The translations under genes were made by a program, and so were the position numbers. The notes beneath the pieces were generated by a model. That model made no database searches. It was not told where the DNA came from and worked only from the letters and a program-made list of their open reading frames with translations. From positions 1 through 17,782 of the forward strand of contig DATIKW010000036.1 of the NCBI GenBank assembly GCA_035477115.1: a stretch of DNA of 17,782 nucleotides. Direction: 5' to 3'. Positions 14,337 through 17,782 of this stretch are shown here, piece by piece. Each line of letters starts with the position of its first letter. Within the stretch, counting starts at the first letter, position 1. Origin of the DNA: UBA995 sp035477115 (lineage in GTDB: Bacteria > Bacillota > Sulfobacillia > UBA995).

Positions 14337-16211
14337 GTGGCCGGTTCCCACATCCCGAGGGAGATCATCGAGGAGGTCCGCAGTCGCACCGACATCGTGC
14401 AAGTCATCTCGTCCTACGTCGCCCTACAGCGCAAGGGCAAGAACTACCTGGGACTGTGTCCCTTCCACGCCGAGAAGACGCCGTCGTTCACGGTGAGCCC
14501 GGACAAGGGTATCTTCTACTGCTTCGGCTGCCAGGCCGGGGGGTCGGTCTTCAATTTCCTCATGATCCGGGAAAGCCTCAGCTTCCCCGATGCCCTCAGG
14601 ACGCTGGCCGAGCGGGCGGGGGTCACGATACCCGATCCCGAGGACACGCCCGAGCAGCGCCGCCGGTCCGCCGAACGCGATCGGGTTCACGAGGCCCTGG
14701 AACTGGCCGCCGCGTTCTATGAGCAAGCGCTGCAAGCGGAAGGAGGCGCGGCCGCCCGGCAGTACCTGAGCCGCCGGGGGGTCGCCGACGACGCGATCCG
14801 TCTCTTTCGGCTGGGCCATTCGCCGCCGGGCTGGACGCGGCTCCTCGACGAACTCCGCCGCCGCGGCTTCTCCCTTGCCGAACTGGAGAAGGCCGGCCTG
14901 GTGGTGGCCCGCGATGCCCGCCATTACGACCGGTTCCGCAACCGCCTCATGTTCCCCATCACCAGCCCCTCGGGCAAGGTGGTCGGCTTTGGAGCGCGGG
15001 CCCTGGACGAAGAGGAGCCCAAGTACCTGAATTCCCCGGAAACCCCCGTGTTCAGCAAGGGGCGGCTGCTATACGGGTACCGCATGGCCCGGGAGGGGAT
15101 TCGCGCCCGCGGACAAGCCCTGCTGGTGGAAGGCTACATGGATGTGATCACCTGCCACCAGGCGGGGCTCACCCATGCCGTGGCCTCGCTGGGCACGGCC
15201 TTCACGCGGGATCAGGCCCGGCTCCTCCTCCAGCTGGCCGGCAGGGCGGTGCTGGCTTACGACGCCGACGCCGCCGGGACGGGGGCCACGCTCCGCGGGC
15301 TGACCATCCTCCGCGAGGTGGGTTGCGGCGTGCGGGTGGCCATGCTCCCGGAGGGACGCGACCCGGACGACTGCCTGCGGGAACTGGGCAGGGAGCAGTT
15401 CGAGTCGTTGCTCGACCAGGCCCTGGCCCTGCCGGAATATCACTTCCACCTGGCGGTGCGCGATGTGGATCTCAACACGGTGGAGGGCAAGGTGAGCGCC
15501 GCTCGAGCCATCTTGCCCGCCTTGGCCGCCCTGGACAATGAGGTCGAGCGGGAAGCCTATCTCGAACGCTTTGCCCGGGCCCTGGGGGTGGAGATCGGGG
15601 CGTTGACGGAAGATCTGGTCCGGTACCAGCGGCAAGGATCGCGGGCTGGGGATAACCATCCGATCGCGGGGGATGCTACTGGAAGGGAAAGACAACAAGC
15701 CGATCACGCGCCGCGCCGCGCCGCCGAGGAACTGCTGCGGGCAATGGCGACCGATCCGCGACTGGCCCGCCGGGTAAGCGCGGAACTGGGGAGCGATCTG
15801 CTGCCCGACCCCGCTTACCGGGAAATCGCGGCCGGGCTGGTCAAGGCGGCTGAAGGGCCGGGGTTCACTCCCGCCCAGCTGGTCGAGACCCTGGAGGATC
15901 CGCGGGCGCGGGCGCTGGCCGCCGGCTTGTTGTTCCACGATCGTCCCGTGTCCCAGGCCGAGCGCGTGGCGGACGACTGCTTGCATAAACTGCGACATCA
16001 TCGGCTACGCCAGCGACTCGACCACTTGCAGGGCGAAATTAGGGAGTGCGAAGCGAAGAGGGAAGGAATGAGGCCAGGTCTACTGGAAGAATACCTGGCT
16101 CTCATCAAGGAACTCAAGGAGCAGCCGACCGGTTCGGGGAGTCAGCATAGCGGTGAGCAACGAGCGGGAAGCGAGAAGCGAGGCGGCCAAGCAACTCATC
16201 CAGCGGGGTAA
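14337..16211 (+). CDS. dnaG: DNA primase
   Basis: DnaG makes RNA primers at the replication fork and is recruited by the DnaB helicase. It has 624 residues. The N-terminal zinc finger is C41, H44, C62, C65 (LCPFHAEKTPSF and YCFGCQAGG). The TOPRIM core has E265 (LLVEGYMDV) and D309/D311 (AYDADAAG). A C-terminal helicase-interaction region ends in a low-complexity tail. GTG 14337 is preferred because GAGGAGG (14322-14328) lies eight bases before it; GTG 14328 would overlap that site and the dgt stop. The dgt stop is five bases upstream, so the genes are coupled. The last 59 bases overlap the start of rpoD in another frame. Confidence 0.97.
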   Translation: MAGSHIPREIIEEVRSRTDIVQVISSYVALQRKGKNYLGLCPFHAEKTPSFTVSPDKGIFYCFGCQAGGSVFNFLMIRESLSFPDALRTLAERAGVTIPDPEDTPEQRRRSAERDRVHEALELAAAFYEQALQAEGGAAARQYLSRRGVADDAIRLFRLGHSPPGWTRLLDELRRRGFSLAELEKAGLVVARDARHYDRFRNRLMFPITSPSGKVVGFGARALDEEEPKYLNSPETPVFSKGRLLYGYRMAREGIRARGQALLVEGYMDVITCHQAGLTHAVASLGTAFTRDQARLLLQLAGRAVLAYDADAAGTGATLRGLTILREVGCGVRVAMLPEGRDPDDCLRELGREQFESLLDQALALPEYHFHLAVRDVDLNTVEGKVSAARAILPALAALDNEVEREAYLERFARALGVEIGALTEDLVRYQRQGSRAGDNHPIAGDATGRERQQADHAPRRAAEELLRAMATDPRLARRVSAELGSDLLPDPAYREIAAGLVKAAEGPGFTPAQLVETLEDPRARALAAGLLFHDRPVSQAERVADDCLHKLRHHRLRQRLDHLQGEIRECEAKREGMRPGLLEEYLALIKELKEQPTGSGSQHSGEQRAGSEKRGGQATHPAG

Positions 16212-17256
16212 AGAGCATGGACGTCTCACCTGTGCCGAGATTGCGGATACTCTGCAGCGCGAGGAAGTCACCCTTACCGCTGACCAGATCGATGAACTCT
16301 ACGAGAAGCTTGCCGAAGAGGGCATCGACGTGGTGAGCGAGCCGGTGGTGATTCCGCCGCGCCCGCTGCGTTCCCGGCCGGATGGCGAGGTCGAGGAGCC
16401 CGGCGGCTTGAGCGTGCCCGAGGGCGTGGCCGTCGACGACCCTGTCCGCATGTACCTCAAGGAAATCGGCGGTTGGAGGCTGATCGACTCCGAAGAAGAG
16501 GTCCAGTTGGCCCGGCGCATCGAGCAAGGCGACGAAGAGGCCAAGCGCAGTCTCGTCGAGGCGAACTTGCGTCTGGTAGTGTCCATCGCCAAGCGATATG
16601 TGGGCCGGGGCATGCTCTTCCTGGATCTCATCCAGGAGGGCAATCTCGGCCTGATCAAGGCGGTAGAGAAGTTCGACTACCGCAAGGGGTACAAATTCAG
16701 CACCTACGCCACCTGGTGGATCCGCCAGGCAATCACCCGCGCCATCGCCGATCAGGCCCGCACCATCCGGATCCCCGTGCACATGGTCGAGACGATCAAC
16801 AAGCTCCTCCGCGTCTCGCGCCAACTCCTGCAGGAACTCGGCCGGGAGCCCCTCCCGGAAGAGATCGCCGAAGAGATGGGCACGCCCGTGGAGAAGGTTC
16901 GAGAGATCCAGAAGATCGCCCAGGAGCCGGTGTCGCTGGAGACCCCGATCGGCGAGGAGGAAGACAGCCACCTCGGCGATTTCATAGAAGATCAGGACGC
17001 GCCCGCCCCGGCCGAGAGCGCCTCGTTCATGCTGCTCAAACGCCAGCTCGAGGAGGCGCTCGAGACCCTGACTCCCCGGGAGGAGAAAGTGCTTCGCCTC
17101 CGCTTCGGGCTGGACGACGGCCGGGCGCGGACCCTGGAGGAAGTCGGGTACGAGTTCGGCGTGACCCGGGAGCGCATCCGGCAGATCGAGGCGAAGGCCT
17201 TGCGCAAACTCCGCCATCCCAGCCGCTCCCGCAAGCTCAAGGACTATCTCGACTGA
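16153..17256 (+). CDS. rpoD: Primary RNA polymerase sigma factor SigA/RpoD
   Basis: This is the housekeeping sigma factor of 367 residues. Region 1.1 is present (about residues 12-62, AAKQLIQRGKEHGRLT ... GIDVV). Region 1.2 follows (DDPVRMYLKEIG, 95-106), then region 2 with GNLGLIKAVEKFDY and the -10-binding segment FSTYATWWIRQAITRAI (182-198). Region 3 follows, and region 4.2 has the -35-binding helix-turn-helix TLEEVGYEFGVTRERIRQIEAKALRKLR. GTG 16153 is inside dnaG, 11 bases after GGGGAG (16136-16141). The conserved part of region 1.1 already begins around 16186, before the dnaG stop, so at least about 25 bases of overlap are required whichever start is used. It is the last gene of dgt-dnaG-rpoD. 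Confidence 0.97.
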   Translation: MSNEREARSEAAKQLIQRGKEHGRLTCAEIADTLQREEVTLTADQIDELYEKLAEEGIDVVSEPVVIPPRPLRSRPDGEVEEPGGLSVPEGVAVDDPVRMYLKEIGGWRLIDSEEEVQLARRIEQGDEEAKRSLVEANLRLVVSIAKRYVGRGMLFLDLIQEGNLGLIKAVEKFDYRKGYKFSTYATWWIRQAITRAIADQARTIRIPVHMVETINKLLRVSRQLLQELGREPLPEEIAEEMGTPVEKVREIQKIAQEPVSLETPIGEEEDSHLGDFIEDQDAPAPAESASFMLLKRQLEEALETLTPREEKVLRLRFGLDDGRARTLEEVGYEFGVTRERIRQIEAKALRKLRHPSRSRKLKDYLD

Positions 17257-17329
17257 GGGCATTGGCCGGACTCGCCAAGCCGCGGTCAGCATCCGGTAAC
17301 TGCCTAGCGCGCGGGCGCGTGGCTGGCGT

Positions 17330-17358
17330 TTGACCCGGAACGACACTTCGCTTATAAT
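17330..17358 (+). promoter_or_regulatory. Strong sigma-A promoter for the tRNA cluster
   Basis: TTGACC (17330-17335), a 17-base spacer and TATAAT (17353-17358) lie 10 bases before the first tRNA. This is the best housekeeping promoter in the window and matches what the rpoD product just upstream should recognise. Confidence 0.85.
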
Positions 17359-17368
17359 GTGGTTGCCT

Positions 17369-17445
17369 TGCGGAGTAGCTCAATGGTAGAGCAGCCGGCT
17401 GTTAACCGGAAGGTTCTGAGGGTTCGAGTCCCTCCTCCGCAGCCA
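17369..17445 (+). tRNA. tRNA-Asn (GTT)
   Basis: The cloverleaf has acceptor TGCGGAG/CTCCGCA, D-arm GCTC/GAGC, anticodon loop CTGTTAA (anticodon GTT), T-arm GAGGG/CCCTC with TTCGAGT, and encoded CCA. The base pair closing the anticodon stem is a G-A mismatch, and the variable region comes out at seven bases, slightly long for a class I tRNA. Confidence 0.92.
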
Positions 17446-17492
17446 GTGCTAATCCGAGGCCGAGCCGCAGCCTCTTGAACCCGGCCGGGCGT

Positions 17493-17568
17493 GCGTCCGT
17501 AGCTCAGCGGTTAGAGCAGCCGGCTCATAACCGGCTGGTCGCAGGTTCGAATCCTGCCGGGCGCACCA
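17493..17568 (+). tRNA. tRNA with CAT anticodon (elongator Met or Ile2)
   Basis: The acceptor GCGTCCG/CGGGCGC, anticodon loop CTCATAA, T-loop TTCGAAT and encoded ACCA are clear in 76 bases. The first pair is G-C and the three-G/three-C anticodon stem is absent, so it is not initiator tRNA. It may be elongator Met, or Ile2 if the C34 is made into lysidine; the sequence alone does not settle this. Confidence 0.9.
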
Positions 17569-17614
17569 GCAGTTGCTGCAGGTCGTCGCGCAAATGGGAA
17601 GCCACATCGATTTC

Positions 17615-17690
17615 GGGGCTATGGTCTAGGGGCCTAGGACACCACCCTTTCAAGGTGGTAACACGGGTTCGAGTCCCGTTAGCCCCACCA
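17615..17690 (+). tRNA. tRNA-Glu (TTC)
   Basis: The acceptor GGGGCTA/TAGCCCC, anticodon loop CTTTCAA (anticodon TTC), T-arm CGGG/CCCG with TTCGAGT, and encoded ACCA give a normal 76-base tRNA. Confidence 0.93.
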
Positions 17691-17701
17691 AGTTGGTGGA
17701 T

Positions 17702-17776
17702 GGGCGGTTGGCTCAGGGGTAGAGCGCCTGACTCACATTCAGGAGATCACTGGTTCAAATCCAGTACCGCCCACCA
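17702..17776 (+). tRNA. tRNA-Val (CAC)
   Basis: The acceptor GGGCGGT/ACCGCCC, D-arm GCTC/GAGC, anticodon stem CCTGA/TCAGG with loop CTCACAT (anticodon CAC), T-arm ACTGG/CCAGT and encoded ACCA are complete in 75 bases. CAC reads only GTG codons, which suits a GC-rich genome. It ends six bases from the window edge, so the cluster may continue. Confidence 0.93.
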
Positions 17777-17782
17777 TGGAAA

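Noticed and set aside
17257..17329. Intrinsic terminator after rpoD
   Set aside because: The gap is GC-rich with only short, imperfect pairing and no T-tract.
16114..17346. 410-codon open frame antisense to rpoD
   Set aside because: It is fully explained as the shadow of the conserved sigma factor gene on the other strand.
1..17782. CRISPR array, prophage or replication origin
   Set aside because: No regularly spaced repeats, phage structural genes, or DnaA-box clusters were seen; the only mobile unit is the insertion sequence.

Overview
This window looks like a chromosomal segment of a GC-rich member of the Firmicutes (Bacillota), of the kind seen in Limnochordia, Symbiobacterium or Thermaerobacter-like lineages. 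The evidence is the gene order recO - glyQ - glyS - ppsR - ppdK - dgt - dnaG - rpoD, the separate alpha and beta glycyl-tRNA synthetase genes, a SigA-type sigma factor, good Shine-Dalgarno sites, and frequent GTG/TTG starts. The exact taxon cannot be fixed from the sequence alone.

Layout. (1) Bases 1-2972 are the end of an accessory segment: the tail of a DUF2283-type small protein, then a 924-residue DUF499-family P-loop ATPase of the kind found in anti-phage loci. Its likely partners (for example a DUF1156-type methyltransferase) would lie upstream, outside the window. (2) A perfect 14-bp-arm palindrome (3006-3034) marks the junction with the core genome, which starts with recO; recO may use a CTG start. 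(3) A complete 1473-bp insertion sequence (3879-5351) sits between recO and glyQ. It encodes an intact DDE transposase of the ISNCY/IS1202-like type, has imperfect 27-bp terminal inverted repeats plus inner repeats, and is flanked by a perfect 16-bp target duplication. (4) glyQ-glyS-ppsR-ppdK (5433-11940) are tightly spaced and co-directional. The last two encode the PPDK regulator and PPDK itself, with overlapping stop and start. (5) A PLP enzyme of the VC1184-like 'cysteine desulfurase' family lies on the opposite strand (11965-13191), convergent with ppdK and divergent from dgt; it lacks the C-terminal catalytic cysteine. (6) dgt-dnaG-rpoD (13300-17256) form an overlapping macromolecular-synthesis cluster, including an unusual 59-nt overlap of dnaG and rpoD. 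(7) A strong sigma-A promoter is followed by four tRNA genes with encoded CCA: Asn(GTT), Met-type CAT, Glu(TTC) and Val(CAC).

The core genes serve recombination repair (recO), translation (glyQS, tRNAs), control of the PEP/pyruvate node (ppsR/ppdK), dNTP control and replication priming (dgt, dnaG) and transcription initiation (rpoD). The best candidates for something less described are the DUF499 module entering from the left edge, the palindrome at its junction with recO, and the insertion sequence whose target is itself a small inverted repeat next to the probable glyQS promoter. I see no clearly new multi-gene system wholly inside the window.
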